A stretch of DNA of 64,000 nucleotides from an uncultured Barnesiella sp. GTDB taxonomy: Bacteria > Bacteroidota > Bacteroidia > Bacteroidales > Barnesiellaceae. The stretch's first letter is position 1. Each line of letters opens with the position of its first letter. The stretch is taken from positions 186,001 through 250,000 of the forward strand of contig CALUFO010000001.1 in assembly GCA_944320015.1 (NCBI GenBank), written 5' to 3'. A program made the position numbers and the translations under genes. The notes under the pieces are model-generated. The model saw only the letters and a program-made list of their open reading frames with translations. It did no database searches and was not told the DNA's origin. This document shows, one piece after another, positions 32,209-41,311 of the stretch.

Positions 32209-32940
32209 TTATCGGATTTCAAGGATTGTCGCGCTGTCGGGCGAGATGGTGAGAGGTGACGCATGTATGTAAACATTTTCGCCTTGCCATATGCCCGAGT
32301 GCCGATGTCGCTTGCCGGGTATTTGTTTCAAGAGCCGTGCCGGGGCATCGCTGTCGAGTGTGCGGAGTGTGTGGGTGAATCGCTCGCGGCGGTTCAACCG
32401 GTCAATGGTTTGCAGGGCTTCCCGAAATAGGGAGGTGTCGAAAGAAAGGGCTATTACACCGGGCGCTTCGAGCAGGTGCAGGAATGCCCCGTTGTGTAAA
32501 GGGTAGTGGCCCACGGTTATGGAGTCGCTATTTTCTTCGACGGGTCGATAATCGTAGGACAGGAGCCGGGGCAATATCTTTTTTATCGTTTTTTGTTCTC
32601 GACGGGTAACTTTGTGCCAAATGGCGGGCTCACCCGACTCGGTAAACGAAAAGACCTCGATGCCCGATAGGGACAGGTTCGCCGCTTCGCAGACTTTGTT
32701 CCACAGGGTCGAGAGGGGAATTGCCTTTCGCAGTGCGGGGATTTGTTGGGCAAGCGAGTCGATGGGGATTCCGGGATTTATTTCGAGAACCGCAAAGCTC
32801 TCTTCGGCCGGGATATAGTCATATATATCGGCTTTTTCATATGCTTTTGCGAGCCGGAGGTTTTGCCGGAGGAGGTAACCTCCCGACAAAGCTACGCACA
32901 AGGCGACGCAAATGATGCTTATATTTCTTTTGCTCAGCAT
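32209..32940 (-). CDS. Hypothetical membrane-anchored protein (243 aa)
   Basis: A single N-terminal membrane segment (about 7-23, ISIICVALCVALSGGYL) is followed by a periplasmic domain with IPAEESFAVLEINPG, SGIEVFSFTESGEPAIWHKV and GVIALSFDTSLFREALQ. This resembles the start of large Bacteroidota proteins that monitor their own barrel (DUF3352-like beta repeats), but it is short. No family can be named with confidence. A TATATTTG promoter box lies 28 bp upstream (32968-32975). Monocistronic. Confidence 0.68.
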   Translation of the reverse strand: MLSKRNISIICVALCVALSGGYLLRQNLRLAKAYEKADIYDYIPAEESFAVLEINPGIPIDSLAQQIPALRKAIPLSTLWNKVCEAANLSLSGIEVFSFTESGEPAIWHKVTRREQKTIKKILPRLLSYDYRPVEENSDSITVGHYPLHNGAFLHLLEAPGVIALSFDTSLFREALQTIDRLNRRERFTHTLRTLDSDAPARLLKQIPGKRHRHSGIWQGENVYIHASPLTISPDSATILEIR

Positions 32941-32967
32941 ATTGGCTTTGGCTGTCTATGTCGAAAT

Positions 32968-32975
32968 CAAATATA
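32968..32975 (-). promoter_or_regulatory. Promoter -7 box (TATATTTG) of the 243-aa gene
   Basis: TAnnTTTG match on the minus strand, 28 bp before the ATG at 32940. Confidence 0.5.
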
Positions 32976-33139
32976 CGCAGAATATTTGAAAAAAGATAGA
33001 TTTTGGGGAGAAAAATAGGGAGATGACCCGGCGTCTGGAGGGGAAGTCGTGACTTTGACCGGACTTTGGCCGAAAGGGTGTTTTTGAAAACTTCTGGATT
33101 TATTCTGCCGAATTAGTCGGTGGAGCGAAAAATTTTCCT

Positions 33140-33147
33140 TACATTTG
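33140..33147 (+). promoter_or_regulatory. Promoter -7 box (TACATTTG) of the dnaN operon
   Basis: TAnnTTTG match, 117 bp before the dnaN ATG. Probably drives the six-gene run to 39837. Confidence 0.55.
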
Positions 33148-33263
33148 CTCGTTAAAGATATAAGGGTCGAACAGCCCGGTCGGCTGCTTCGCCTTTGCTT
33201 GGTAGTGAGAGAAACACTATCGGTATAATTAGAGATGAAACAAATAAATAAAAAGATATATCT

Positions 33264-34391
33264 ATGAAATTTATTGTATCCAGCACGTTGTTGCTATCGC
33301 ATTTGCAGACTATCAGCCGAGTTATCAACTCGAAAAATTCGATGGCCATTCTCGACAATTTCTTATTCCGTCTCGAAGGCACCCGTTTGTCTATGACCGC
33401 ATCGGACCAAGAGACGACGATGACGACCGCTATCGATGTTATGGAGGCCGAGGGGAAGGGCGTTTTTGCCGTGAATGCAAAAATCTTGCTCGAACCGTTG
33501 AAAGAGTTGCCCGACCAGCCTTTGACATTCGAGATCGACGATAATAACTTGGAAATATTTCTTTATTTCCAGAATGGCCGATACAATTTTATCGGGGTCA
33601 ATGGCGACGAATATCCCACAAAGATGCCTATGGACTCTTCGGCCGTGTCGTTCCCTATCGACGCGCAGCAATTGTTCAATGGTATCGGTTGCACCCTGTT
33701 TGCTACCGCCGAGGACGAGCTTCGCCCTATCATGAACGGTATATATCTGGATATATTCGAGGACAGCATTTCTTTTGTCGCTTCCGATACCCACAAGTTG
33801 GTTCGCTTCAAGAATCAGGCTGTGGCTCCCGGGGTGCGCGCTTCGTTCATCTTGCCTAAGAAACCGGCCAATTTGTTGAAGACGATACTCCCGAAGGAGA
33901 GTGGCCATGTGGAGTTGACATTCGATTCGAAGAATGCTTGCTTCAAGCTCTCTGATTTTGTCTTGAACTGTCGTCTCATCGAGGGGAATTATCCCAATTA
34001 CAATTCGGTGATACCTACCAACAACACCAACCGGCTCATTATCGACCGAGCGCTGTTTGTCAATGTGCTGCGCCGTGTGTCGGTATTTGCCGACGCCGCT
34101 TTGGGATTGGCCAAGTTGCAATTGAGAAACGGCGAGTTGCTTGTCTCGACCGAGAATAAGGATTACTCTATTTCGGCCGAGGAAAAAGTGGCTTGTAACT
34201 ATACGGGCGACGACCTTACGATTGGATTCAAGGCGTCGTTCTTGATCGAGATACTGAACAATATCCCGGCGACCGAGGTATTGGTAGAGTTGTCTGATCC
34301 CACTCGTGCCGGAGTGATCCTGCCGTTGGAAAACAAAGAGAACGAAGATTTGTTGATGCTGTTGATGCCGATGATGCTCAACGATTTTTAA
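33264..34391 (+). CDS. dnaN: DNA polymerase III sliding clamp (beta subunit)
   Basis: 375 residues, full length. Start MKFIVSSTLLLSHLQTISRV. The three clamp domains are recognisable, with AEDELRPIMNGIYLD, FVASDTHKLVRF, NYPNYNSVIPTNN and the C-terminal LMLLMPMMLNDF. The end differs from the proteobacterial MPMRL but keeps the M-P-M core used for partner binding. It encircles DNA as a dimer and tethers the replicative polymerase. It heads a run of six same-strand genes for DNA replication and repair, CoA synthesis and RNA modification that is conserved in Bacteroidota. Confidence 0.97.
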   Translation: MKFIVSSTLLLSHLQTISRVINSKNSMAILDNFLFRLEGTRLSMTASDQETTMTTAIDVMEAEGKGVFAVNAKILLEPLKELPDQPLTFEIDDNNLEIFLYFQNGRYNFIGVNGDEYPTKMPMDSSAVSFPIDAQQLFNGIGCTLFATAEDELRPIMNGIYLDIFEDSISFVASDTHKLVRFKNQAVAPGVRASFILPKKPANLLKTILPKESGHVELTFDSKNACFKLSDFVLNCRLIEGNYPNYNSVIPTNNTNRLIIDRALFVNVLRRVSVFADAALGLAKLQLRNGELLVSTENKDYSISAEEKVACNYTGDDLTIGFKASFLIEILNNIPATEVLVELSDPTRAGVILPLENKENEDLLMLLMPMMLNDF

Positions 34392-34419
34392 TCGAGTCGA
34401 AGCTATTGAATCGTAAGCC

Positions 34420-35220
34420 ATGCAGTTGAAATTGAAAAATCCGCTCGTCTTTTTCGATTTGGAGACGACAGGGACCAACATGACGACCGACCGCATTATC
34501 GAGTTGGCCTATGTGAAAATATATCCCAACGGAGAGGAGGAAGAGAACGATATATTCATCAATCCCGGCATGCCCATTCCGCCGGCCTCGACGGCCGTCC
34601 ATCACATTACCGACGAGATGGTCGCCGATAAACCGCTCTTCAAAGATGTGGCCCGTAATATTGCGAAAGTGTTTGAGGGAGCCGATATTGCCGGCTTCAA
34701 TTCAAATCGTTTCGATGTGCCGTTTCTCATCGAAGAGTTGCTTCGGGCAGGGGTTAATCTGGATATATCGAAACGCAAGTTTGTCGACGTGCAGACTATC
34801 TACCACATCATGGAGCCTCGCACCTTGAAAGCCGCCTATAAATTCTATTGTGGCGCTCCGTTGGTCGACGCCCACTCGGCATTGGCCGATACCCGGGCGA
34901 CATACGAAGTCTTCAAGGCACAACTCGACCGGTACACCGAGGCGGTGAAAGACGACTACGAAGGGAAATATCTCACCAACGATATAGACTCGTGGGTGTC
35001 GTTTTCGACTCAAAACCGGAATGTCGATTTCGCCGGGCGCATCATTCTCAATGAGCACGATGTGGCTGTGTTCAATTTCGGAAAATACAAAGGCCGTTCG
35101 GTCGAAGAGATATTCCAACTCGAACCCAGCTATTACAGTTGGATGATGCAAGGCGATTTCCCGCTGAATACCAAGAATGTCATAACCGAGATATATACCC
35201 GGGCGCGCCGCCGGTTTTAA
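34420..35220 (+). CDS. DnaQ-like 3'-5' exonuclease (DEDDh)
   Basis: 266 residues. Exonuclease motifs: ExoI FFDLETTG (residues 11-18, Asp and Glu metal ligands), ExoII in GFNSNRFDVPFLIEELL and ExoIII HSALADTRATYEVF (His and Asp of the DEDDh set). The C-terminal third (about 195-266) holds FNFGKYKGRSVEEIF and YYSWMMQGDFP, a small domain also seen in other Bacteroidota exonucleases. It is likely the proofreading epsilon-like activity or a repair exonuclease. It lies 28 bp after dnaN, which fits a replisome role. Confidence 0.9.
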   Translation: MQLKLKNPLVFFDLETTGTNMTTDRIIELAYVKIYPNGEEEENDIFINPGMPIPPASTAVHHITDEMVADKPLFKDVARNIAKVFEGADIAGFNSNRFDVPFLIEELLRAGVNLDISKRKFVDVQTIYHIMEPRTLKAAYKFYCGAPLVDAHSALADTRATYEVFKAQLDRYTEAVKDDYEGKYLTNDIDSWVSFSTQNRNVDFAGRIILNEHDVAVFNFGKYKGRSVEEIFQLEPSYYSWMMQGDFPLNTKNVITEIYTRARRRF

Positions 35221-35245
35221 TGGAGTGCCCAAATAAAGTTCAGCC

Positions 35246-36454
35246 ATGTTGAAAGGTAAACACATCATATTGGGTATTACAGGCAGTATCGCCGCCTATA
35301 AAGCCGCCTATCTGCTGCGTCTGCTGATCAAGCAAGGCGCCGAGGTGCAAGTGGTGATGACCCCTGCCGGGAAAGAGTTCATTACACCCGTGACCCTGTC
35401 GTCGCTCAGCGGTAAACCGGTGGTGAGCGAGTTTTTTACGGCGAATACCGGCGAATGGCACAGCCATGTCGATTTGGGGCTGTGGGCCGACGCCATGATC
35501 ATCGCGCCGGCAACGGCATCGACCATTGGGAAAATGGCCAACGGGATTGCCGATAATATGCTCGTGACTACCTATCTCTCTTGCAAGGCGCCTGTTTTTG
35601 TGGCTCCTGCAATGGATTTGGACATGTATGCCCATGCTTCGACACAGCGAAATCTCGAATTGCTGAAATCCTATGGGAATCATATCATAGAACCGGCGAC
35701 CGGCGAGTTGGCCAGTCACCTCACCGGGAAAGGGCGTATGGAAGAACCCGAGCGGATTGTCGCCGTTCTCGACCGTTTCTTCGATTCGACCCAACCGTTG
35801 CGAGGGAAACGGGTAGTCATTACGGCCGGGCCTACTTATGAGAAAATAGACCCTGTGCGGTTTATCGGCAACTATTCGTCGGGGAAAATGGGCTTTGCGC
35901 TGGCCGAGGCTTGTGCCCAAGCGGGAGCCGAAGTCGTGTTGGTGGCCGGACCCGTGAGCCTGTGTGAGAGACATGCGGCTATACATCGCATCGATGTCGA
36001 GTCGGCCGAGGAGATGTATAGAGCCACTGTTGCCGAGTATGATCGAGCCGACATCGCTATCATGTGCGCGGCTGTCGCCGATTATGCGCCCGAGACCGTG
36101 AGCGATGTGAAATTGAAACGGACGCTGGAAGAACGTGTCTTGCGCCTCAAACCCAACCCCGACATTGCCGCCGAGCTGGGGCGCCGCAAACGTACCGGGC
36201 AGCTCTTGGTGGGATTTGCATTGGAAACCAACGACGAGGAGAGTAACGCCCGTGCGAAGATGGAAAAAAAGAATCTCGATTTTATTGTGCTGAACTCATT
36301 GCGCGATGCCGGTGCCGGATTCCGGTGCGATACCAATAAGGTGACCGTGATCGGACGGGAGGGCTCCTCTGTGGAGATTCCTTGTAAACCGAAAGCCGAG
36401 GTCGCCGCCGATATTGTCGATATACTTGCCCGATATATCTCGGGCGAAAAGTGA
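35246..36454 (+). CDS. coaBC: Bifunctional phosphopantothenoylcysteine decarboxylase/synthetase
   Basis: 402 residues. The CoaC flavoprotein half starts GKHIILGITGSIAAYKAAYL, with the FMN-site SHVDLGLWADAMIIAPATA and the catalytic-loop PAMDLDMY. The CoaB half begins near 190 with KRVVITAGPTYEKIDPVRF, then NYSSGKMGFALAEA, AAVADYAP and KLKR, the CTP and phosphopantothenate binding elements. Together they make 4'-phosphopantetheine from 4'-phosphopantothenate, cysteine and CTP for coenzyme A. Cytoplasmic. The neighbouring genes are not part of CoA synthesis, so the linkage is positional. Confidence 0.97.
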   Translation: MLKGKHIILGITGSIAAYKAAYLLRLLIKQGAEVQVVMTPAGKEFITPVTLSSLSGKPVVSEFFTANTGEWHSHVDLGLWADAMIIAPATASTIGKMANGIADNMLVTTYLSCKAPVFVAPAMDLDMYAHASTQRNLELLKSYGNHIIEPATGELASHLTGKGRMEEPERIVAVLDRFFDSTQPLRGKRVVITAGPTYEKIDPVRFIGNYSSGKMGFALAEACAQAGAEVVLVAGPVSLCERHAAIHRIDVESAEEMYRATVAEYDRADIAIMCAAVADYAPETVSDVKLKRTLEERVLRLKPNPDIAAELGRRKRTGQLLVGFALETNDEESNARAKMEKKNLDFIVLNSLRDAGAGFRCDTNKVTVIGREGSSVEIPCKPKAEVAADIVDILARYISGEK

Positions 36455-36501
36455 CGGCAGTAGCCTCTCCAAACGGTTGTCGATTTTTATTTTTCAATAA
36501 A

Positions 36502-37407
36502 ATGAGGAATATGAAAAAAAGTCTCTTGTATGTGGTGCTTCTCCTTTTCCCTCTGCTCTCTTCGGCTCAGGAGTTGAATTGTCGTGTAGAGGTGAACAGC
36601 GACCAGATACAAGGCACGAATAAAGAGGTGTTCACTACCTTGAAGGAGGCCATTACCGAGTATATCAACGACCGCAAGTGGTCGACGGCGCAAATCTCGC
36701 CCATCGAGCGAATCGACTGTTCGATGATGTTTACGGTGAAAGAGTATGCCGACGACCGTTTCGTTTGCGACTTGCAGGTGCAGTCGCGCCGTCCGGTTTA
36801 TAACAGTTCTTATACGACCACGCTGATTAATTTCAAAGACACCCAAGTCGAATTCAATTATCAAGAATACGAGCCCCTCGTCTTTTCGGAGACCAATATC
36901 GAGAGCAACCTTACCGCCGTGATCAATTTCTATGTCTATATGATTCTCGGTATCGATTTCGATAGCTTTTCGCCTATGGGGGGAACACCCTTTTACGAGT
37001 TGGCGCAGCAGGTAGTCAATCTCGGGCAGTCCTCTATGGAAGCAGGGTGGAGAGCTTTTGAGGACTCTCGTAACCGTCATGCGCTGCTTTCGGCGTTTAT
37101 CGAGCAAAGCACGGCCGGTTTTCGCCAGTTGTGGTACGATTATCATCGGGGCGGGTTGGACGAGATGGCTTTGAGTGTCGACAAAGGGCGGGCCAAGATA
37201 ACCGACACGATTAAACAGTTGCAAAAGGTCTATGAGGCGGCGCCCATGTCGGTGTTGATGCCGCTGTTCCGCGACGCTAAAATCGACGAGTTGGTCAATG
37301 TATATTCCAAAGCCCCTTCTTCCGAGAAAGAAGAGGTTTATGAAATATTGAGTGGCATGTATCCCACCGATAATGCGATACTCGAAAAGATACGTCAGAC
37401 CGAATAA
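36502..37407 (+). CDS. DUF4835 family secreted protein
   Basis: 301 residues from the ATG at 36502 (MRNMKKSLLYVVLLLFPLL); the ATG at 36511 is equally plausible. The frame also opens at a GTG at 36451 overlapping coaBC, but that would bury the signal peptide. The Sec signal is cleaved near SSAQ. Mature features: ELNCRVEVNSDQIQGTNKEV, FYVYMILGIDFDSFSPMGG and GWRAFEDSRNRHALLSAFIE, all typical of DUF4835. The family has no known activity and sits between coaBC and recN across Bacteroidota. It is probably periplasmic or outer-membrane associated. Confidence 0.9.
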   Translation: MRNMKKSLLYVVLLLFPLLSSAQELNCRVEVNSDQIQGTNKEVFTTLKEAITEYINDRKWSTAQISPIERIDCSMMFTVKEYADDRFVCDLQVQSRRPVYNSSYTTTLINFKDTQVEFNYQEYEPLVFSETNIESNLTAVINFYVYMILGIDFDSFSPMGGTPFYELAQQVVNLGQSSMEAGWRAFEDSRNRHALLSAFIEQSTAGFRQLWYDYHRGGLDEMALSVDKGRAKITDTIKQLQKVYEAAPMSVLMPLFRDAKIDELVNVYSKAPSSEKEEVYEILSGMYPTDNAILEKIRQTE

Positions 37408-37418
37408 AGTAGAGTGCT

Positions 37419-39101
37419 ATGATTAAGAAATTGAGTGTCAGTAATTACACGCTTATCGATGAACTCCATATCGAATTTGATTCGGGCTTTTCGGTGATAA
37501 CCGGCGAAACAGGAGCCGGGAAGTCGATTATACTGGGAGCGTTGTCGTTGATACTTGGGCAACGAGCCGATATGAAATCGCTCAAGCGTACCGATGAAAA
37601 ATCGGTGATCGAGGGGGTGTTCGACATAGCTCAATATAACCTGCAATCGTATTTCGAAGAAAACGAGTTGGACTACGACGCCGGCGAGTGTATCTTGCGG
37701 CGCGAGATACTTCCCTCGGGCAAGTCGCGCGCTTTTATCAACGACACCCCGGTTTCGGTCGCTCAGTTGAAGACCTTGGGCGAGCAACTCATCGATATAC
37801 ATTCCCAACATCAGAATCTTTTGCTTGCCGATTCCCGGTTCCAATTGAGGGTTGTCGACACGATGGCCGACAATTTTGGGTTGCTCGACGAGTACCGCCG
37901 GGAATACAGGCAGTGGCGCGAGTTGCAGCAAGAGTACACACGACTGCAAACCGAGAATCGGGCTGGTAGGGACGAGGAGGATTATTTGCGTTTCCAGTTG
38001 GCTCAACTCGATGACGCGCAGTTGAGAGAAGGCGAGCAAGAAGAGTTGGAGGCCGAGCAACAAACGCTGCAAAATGCCGGTGAAATAAAAGGAGAATTGG
38101 CGGCGATACAGGAGTGTCTGCAAGGCGAGGATACAGGGGTAATGACGCTGTTGAACGCCGCGTTGTCACGCTTGAAATCGCTCTCCCGCATTTATCCCGA
38201 GGCGGGCGAGTGGGTAGGCCGCATAGAGTCGGATTATATCGATTTGAAAGACATAGCCTCGACCGTCGACAGTTCGCAAGAACGGTTGAGTATAGACCCC
38301 GAGCGATTGGCATGGGTGGAAAACCGTCTCGACACATATTATTCGTTGCAACAGAAACACAGGGTTTCCCACACATCTGAACTGCTGGCCTTGCGGGATA
38401 CCTTTGCCGGGAAACTATCCCGGATAGAAAACTACGACGAGGAACTGTCGGCTTTGCAGAAGCGTGTTTCGGAGCAAGAACAACGGGTGAATGTCATAGC
38501 CACACGCCTTTCGACCGAGCGGAAAAGGTGGGCTTCCCAAATATCCCGCATGCTTACCGAGCGTGTAAAGCCACTTGGAATGCCTCATTTACAGTTCGAG
38601 ATAGCGGTTTCGCCTTCCCGGCAATTCGATGAGACCGGAGCCGATACGATACAATTCCTTTTCTCGGCCAATAAAAACCAGCCGTTGCAACCCGTCTCGG
38701 AGGTGGCGTCGGGCGGTGAAATCTCCCGGTTGATGCTTTCGTTGAAAGCCCTTGTCGCTCACGCTATGGCCCTGCCGACAATCGTGTTTGACGAGGTCGA
38801 TACCGGTGTGTCGGGTGAGATAGCCGACAAAATGGCTCGTATCATGCAAGAGATGTCGGGTTGTATGCAGGTAATCAGCATAACCCACTTGCCGCAAGTC
38901 GCTTCATTGGGGCATACACACTATCGGGTTTACAAAAGCGATACCGAGGACTCGACGTCCACGCATTTGGTGAAACTCTCCGACGACGAGCGGGTCGAGG
39001 AGATTGCCCGCATGTTGAGTGGCTCTTCTTTGACTTCGGCGGCACTGGACAACGCCCGGGAATTATTGAAACGTAATGATAGGAAAGATGGAGAAGAATG
39101 A
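37419..39101 (+). CDS. recN: DNA repair protein RecN (SMC-like ATPase)
   Basis: 560 residues. Walker A GETGAGKSIILGALSLILG (about 29-47), an SMC-like coiled coil (roughly 150-370), the ABC signature VASGGEISRLMLSLKAL (near 428-444) and Walker B IVFDEVDTGVSGEIA. HTDQ-type H-loop: ISITHLPQVASLG. It holds DNA ends together during recombinational double-strand-break repair. Its 3' end overlaps the rlmB start region by 14 bp, implying translational coupling. It follows DUF4835 by 11 bp. Confidence 0.96.
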   Translation: MIKKLSVSNYTLIDELHIEFDSGFSVITGETGAGKSIILGALSLILGQRADMKSLKRTDEKSVIEGVFDIAQYNLQSYFEENELDYDAGECILRREILPSGKSRAFINDTPVSVAQLKTLGEQLIDIHSQHQNLLLADSRFQLRVVDTMADNFGLLDEYRREYRQWRELQQEYTRLQTENRAGRDEEDYLRFQLAQLDDAQLREGEQEELEAEQQTLQNAGEIKGELAAIQECLQGEDTGVMTLLNAALSRLKSLSRIYPEAGEWVGRIESDYIDLKDIASTVDSSQERLSIDPERLAWVENRLDTYYSLQQKHRVSHTSELLALRDTFAGKLSRIENYDEELSALQKRVSEQEQRVNVIATRLSTERKRWASQISRMLTERVKPLGMPHLQFEIAVSPSRQFDETGADTIQFLFSANKNQPLQPVSEVASGGEISRLMLSLKALVAHAMALPTIVFDEVDTGVSGEIADKMARIMQEMSGCMQVISITHLPQVASLGHTHYRVYKSDTEDSTSTHLVKLSDDERVEEIARMLSGSSLTSAALDNARELLKRNDRKDGEE

Positions 39102-39837
39102 AATGATTTTTGGCATTCGAGCCGTTATCGAAGCGGTCGAAGCCGGGAAAGAGATAGATAAAATACTCATTAAGAAAGAACTGCAAGGCGATTTGGCCAA
39201 GGAACTTTTCGACTTGATAAAGGGCCGGGGCTTTTTGGTGCAACGAGTCCCTGTTGAACGGTTGAACCGAATTACCCGTAAAAACCACCAAGGAGTGGTC
39301 GCTTTTATATCGTCGGTTCCCTACCAACGTTTGGGCGATATTGTGCCCACGCTCTTCGAGGAGGGCAAAGTGCCGTTTATCGTGTTGCTCGACGGGATTA
39401 CCGATGTGCGCAATTTCGGGGCGATAGCCCGCACCTGCGAGTGTACGGGAGTCGATGCCATCGTTTTACCCGAGCGGGGCAGCGTGAGTGTAAATGCCGA
39501 TGCTGTGAAAACCTCGGCCGGAGCGCTGTTGCATATCCCGGTGTGCCGCGAGCGCTCCATTCACAGCGCTATCCGCTATTTGAAAGAGAGCGGCGTGAAG
39601 GTGGTGGCGGCGTCGGAAAAGGCTACGGCCAACTATACCCAGACCGATTATACCGTGCCTGTGGCTCTGGTCATGGGTGCCGAGGATACCGGCGTCGATG
39701 CCGATAACTTGCGGGTGTGCGACGAGATTGTCGCTATTCCCCAAGTGGGAAACATCGGGTCGCTCAATGTCTCGGTAGCGGCCGGAGTTATGATGTATGA
39801 GGTCGTGAGACAACGTATAGCCGCCAATTTGCTTTGA
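39088..39837 (+). CDS. rlmB: 23S rRNA (guanosine-2'-O)-methyltransferase, TrmH/SpoU family
   Basis: 249 residues from the ATG at 39088 (MEKNEMIFGIRAVIEAVEAG), which overlaps recN. An ATG at 39076 is also in frame. The N-terminal substrate-binding domain (1-75) is followed by the SPOUT fold with its knot motifs: NFGAIARTCECTGVDAIVLP, VMGAEDTGV and IPQVGNIGSLNVSVAAGVMMYE. The family methylates G2251-type positions in 23S rRNA. Substrate assignment within the TrmH group is by overall similarity to RlmB and is fairly but not fully sure. It ends the dnaN-rlmB run. Confidence 0.9.
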   Translation: MEKNEMIFGIRAVIEAVEAGKEIDKILIKKELQGDLAKELFDLIKGRGFLVQRVPVERLNRITRKNHQGVVAFISSVPYQRLGDIVPTLFEEGKVPFIVLLDGITDVRNFGAIARTCECTGVDAIVLPERGSVSVNADAVKTSAGALLHIPVCRERSIHSAIRYLKESGVKVVAASEKATANYTQTDYTVPVALVMGAEDTGVDADNLRVCDEIVAIPQVGNIGSLNVSVAAGVMMYEVVRQRIAANLL

Positions 39838-39862
39838 TGCTATCCTCGATAGCGATATAAAA

Positions 39863-39900
39863 GACGGGAGGCGTCGATTTCAATCATCGAGCCTCCCGTC
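39863..39900. terminator. Hairpin between rlmB and the NlpE-like gene
   Basis: GACGGGAGGC (39863-39872) pairs with GCCTCCCGTC (39891-39900), with an inner TCGAT/ATCGA. There is no strong T run on the + side. Probably a shared transcript end for the convergent genes. Confidence 0.65.
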
Positions 39901-39936
39901 GCTTCACACTATAAACCTAAAACAATATATGTCTTT

Positions 39937-40434
39937 TTACTTTTGGTGAGGAGTTGCCTTTAATCTGAATTTCTCGGGTTTGTCGGGGGCGTTCATTTGG
40001 TCATCGAGCAGCACCACTGTCGTGTCGCTTTCCACCCACAGGTTTACGGTTTGATTCGACCCGCTGTCGGGCACCAGCTTGTAAACTTTTGACATTTTAT
40101 TTCGAGGAGTGCCCCGATGGAATATTTTCTTCCCTTTGCTTTTCATTTGTTGCCCGGCTTTACCGTCGGCCGTCACATAGGTTTGGGTTAATTGATATAC
40201 CCCGTTTACGGTGTCTATTTGTTGGGTAATGATTACCAAATAGTCGATGCTGTCGCCTTTTCCCGATTCGGACGGTATAGTGCCTTCGTAGGCAAATATG
40301 TCGACCATGCCTGTCGAGTCGGCTCCTACAATTTCTACGGCTTCGTCTTCGTCGAGCATTTTAGCTTGTTTATGATTCGATTGGCAGGCCATGAGAGCCG
40401 CCACGGCAAGAACTGTAAAAACAAATTTTTTCAT
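39937..40434 (-). CDS. NlpE-like lipoprotein
   Basis: 165 residues. Lipobox LMAC with Cys17. The mature part matches the NlpE N-terminal fold seen in many Bacteroidota lipoproteins: DIFAYEGTIPSESGKGDSIDYLVI, GVYQLTQTYVTADGKAG, then a short beta-barrel end (VNLWVESDTTVVLLDDQM). It lacks the C-terminal OB domain of E. coli NlpE. In other bacteria NlpE relays surface and copper stress; here the role is unproven. No neighbouring regulator. The promoter was not obvious. Confidence 0.8.
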   Translation of the reverse strand: MKKFVFTVLAVAALMACQSNHKQAKMLDEDEAVEIVGADSTGMVDIFAYEGTIPSESGKGDSIDYLVIITQQIDTVNGVYQLTQTYVTADGKAGQQMKSKGKKIFHRGTPRNKMSKVYKLVPDSGSNQTVNLWVESDTTVVLLDDQMNAPDKPEKFRLKATPHQK

Positions 40435-40485
40435 ATCGTTGTGTAATTTGGTTTTCTCCTATAACATCTCGACCGGGCAAAAAGT

Positions 40486-41055
40486 TTATCGGCCGGGGAA
40501 AAATTGTTTCAGAATTTTCTCGATCGACGCGGCGTGCCAGCGGGCTATGCGCTCACGGCCTTGTTCCGATAGCAGTATTTTGCAATCGTCGGGGTTATCC
40601 ATGAAGAGGCTCTCGGTGAGCAGGGCGGGACAGAGGGTGCCGCGCAGAATGGCAAAGTCGGCTTCTTTGCAGCCTCTGAACCGCAGTTCGGGAAAATGTT
40701 CGCCCCATGTGTCGCCAAATACTTCGGCATATACCACACTTTGCCGCGCACCCGGATAGGTGAAAATTTCGCCGCCGCTCCCTCCACCGGCATTGGCATG
40801 TACCGATATGAGCAAGCAATCGCCTCGGCGGGCAAACACATTGGCCCGTCGGCACCGCTCGCTCAGTGCGATGTCTTGACTTTCGGGCACCAAACATTCA
40901 ACAGGGATTCCGGCTTTGCGCAGTATAGTGGCTGTTCGGGTTACGATGTCGCGGTTGAATTGCCATTCCAGCAATTGAGAACCGTCGGGCCATATCGGCG
41001 ACCTTTTTCCCGGGGTGTCGTTACCGTGGCCATTGTCCAACAGAATTGTAATCAT
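40486..41055 (-). CDS. N-acetylmuramoyl-L-alanine amidase (Amidase_3), no signal peptide
   Basis: 189 residues. The catalytic domain alone: LLDNGHGNDT (zinc His9-10 region), LEWQFN (zinc Glu), CLLISVHANAGG (zinc His) and PALLTESLFMDN (catalytic Glu). It cleaves the bond between N-acetylmuramic acid and L-Ala in peptidoglycan. It starts directly at MITILLDNGHG, so there is no signal sequence or targeting domain, unlike AmiA/B/C. It is therefore cytoplasmic, phage-derived, or exported by another route. A TACATTTG promoter box is at 41081-41088, 25 bp upstream, supporting this start. Confidence 0.9.
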   Translation of the reverse strand: MITILLDNGHGNDTPGKRSPIWPDGSQLLEWQFNRDIVTRTATILRKAGIPVECLVPESQDIALSERCRRANVFARRGDCLLISVHANAGGGSGGEIFTYPGARQSVVYAEVFGDTWGEHFPELRFRGCKEADFAILRGTLCPALLTESLFMDNPDDCKILLSEQGRERIARWHAASIEKILKQFFPGR

Positions 41056-41080
41056 GGGTATTTTGTTTTTTGTTTGGCCA

Positions 41081-41088
41081 CAAATGTA
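41081..41088 (-). promoter_or_regulatory. Promoter -7 box (TACATTTG) of the amidase gene
   Basis: TAnnTTTG match on the minus strand, 25 bp before the ATG at 41055. It excludes a longer N-terminus with a signal peptide. Confidence 0.55.
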
Positions 41089-41263
41089 ACCCGCTCGGGA
41101 AGACCGGTTATGGCATGATGAGACAAAATAACAACATTTAGGTATGGCGGGGCGCTTTTTCCCTTAAAAAGGGGATTGCATAGCCGCCGGGAAAGATGTT
41201 CCTTTGTCGTGTCGAAACAATGGCGGCCCTATTTTGCAAAAGATAAGATGCGGCTCGGCATAG

Positions 41264-41294
41264 GACAAAACGAAAACTTTGTTTTCATTTGTCT
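41264..41294. promoter_or_regulatory. Operator-like palindrome at the hemerythrin promoter
   Basis: GAAAAC-TTT-GTTTTC is perfect and is extended by GACAAA/TTTGTC on the outside with one unpaired base (41264-41294). It covers the likely -33 region of the promoter at 41312-41319, a position suited to an activator or repressor. Confidence 0.55.
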
Positions 41295-41311
41295 CTGCGC
41301 TCACCGTTTAC

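Larger units (their letters stand above)
32941..33263. other. Intergenic region upstream of dnaN
   Basis: It holds the divergent promoters of the 243-aa gene (TATATTTG, 32968-32975) and dnaN (TACATTTG, 33140-33147), then a dnaN leader of about 110 nt with a small CAGCC/GGCTG hairpin near 33172-33186. No DnaA-box array or other gene was recognised. Confidence 0.5.
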
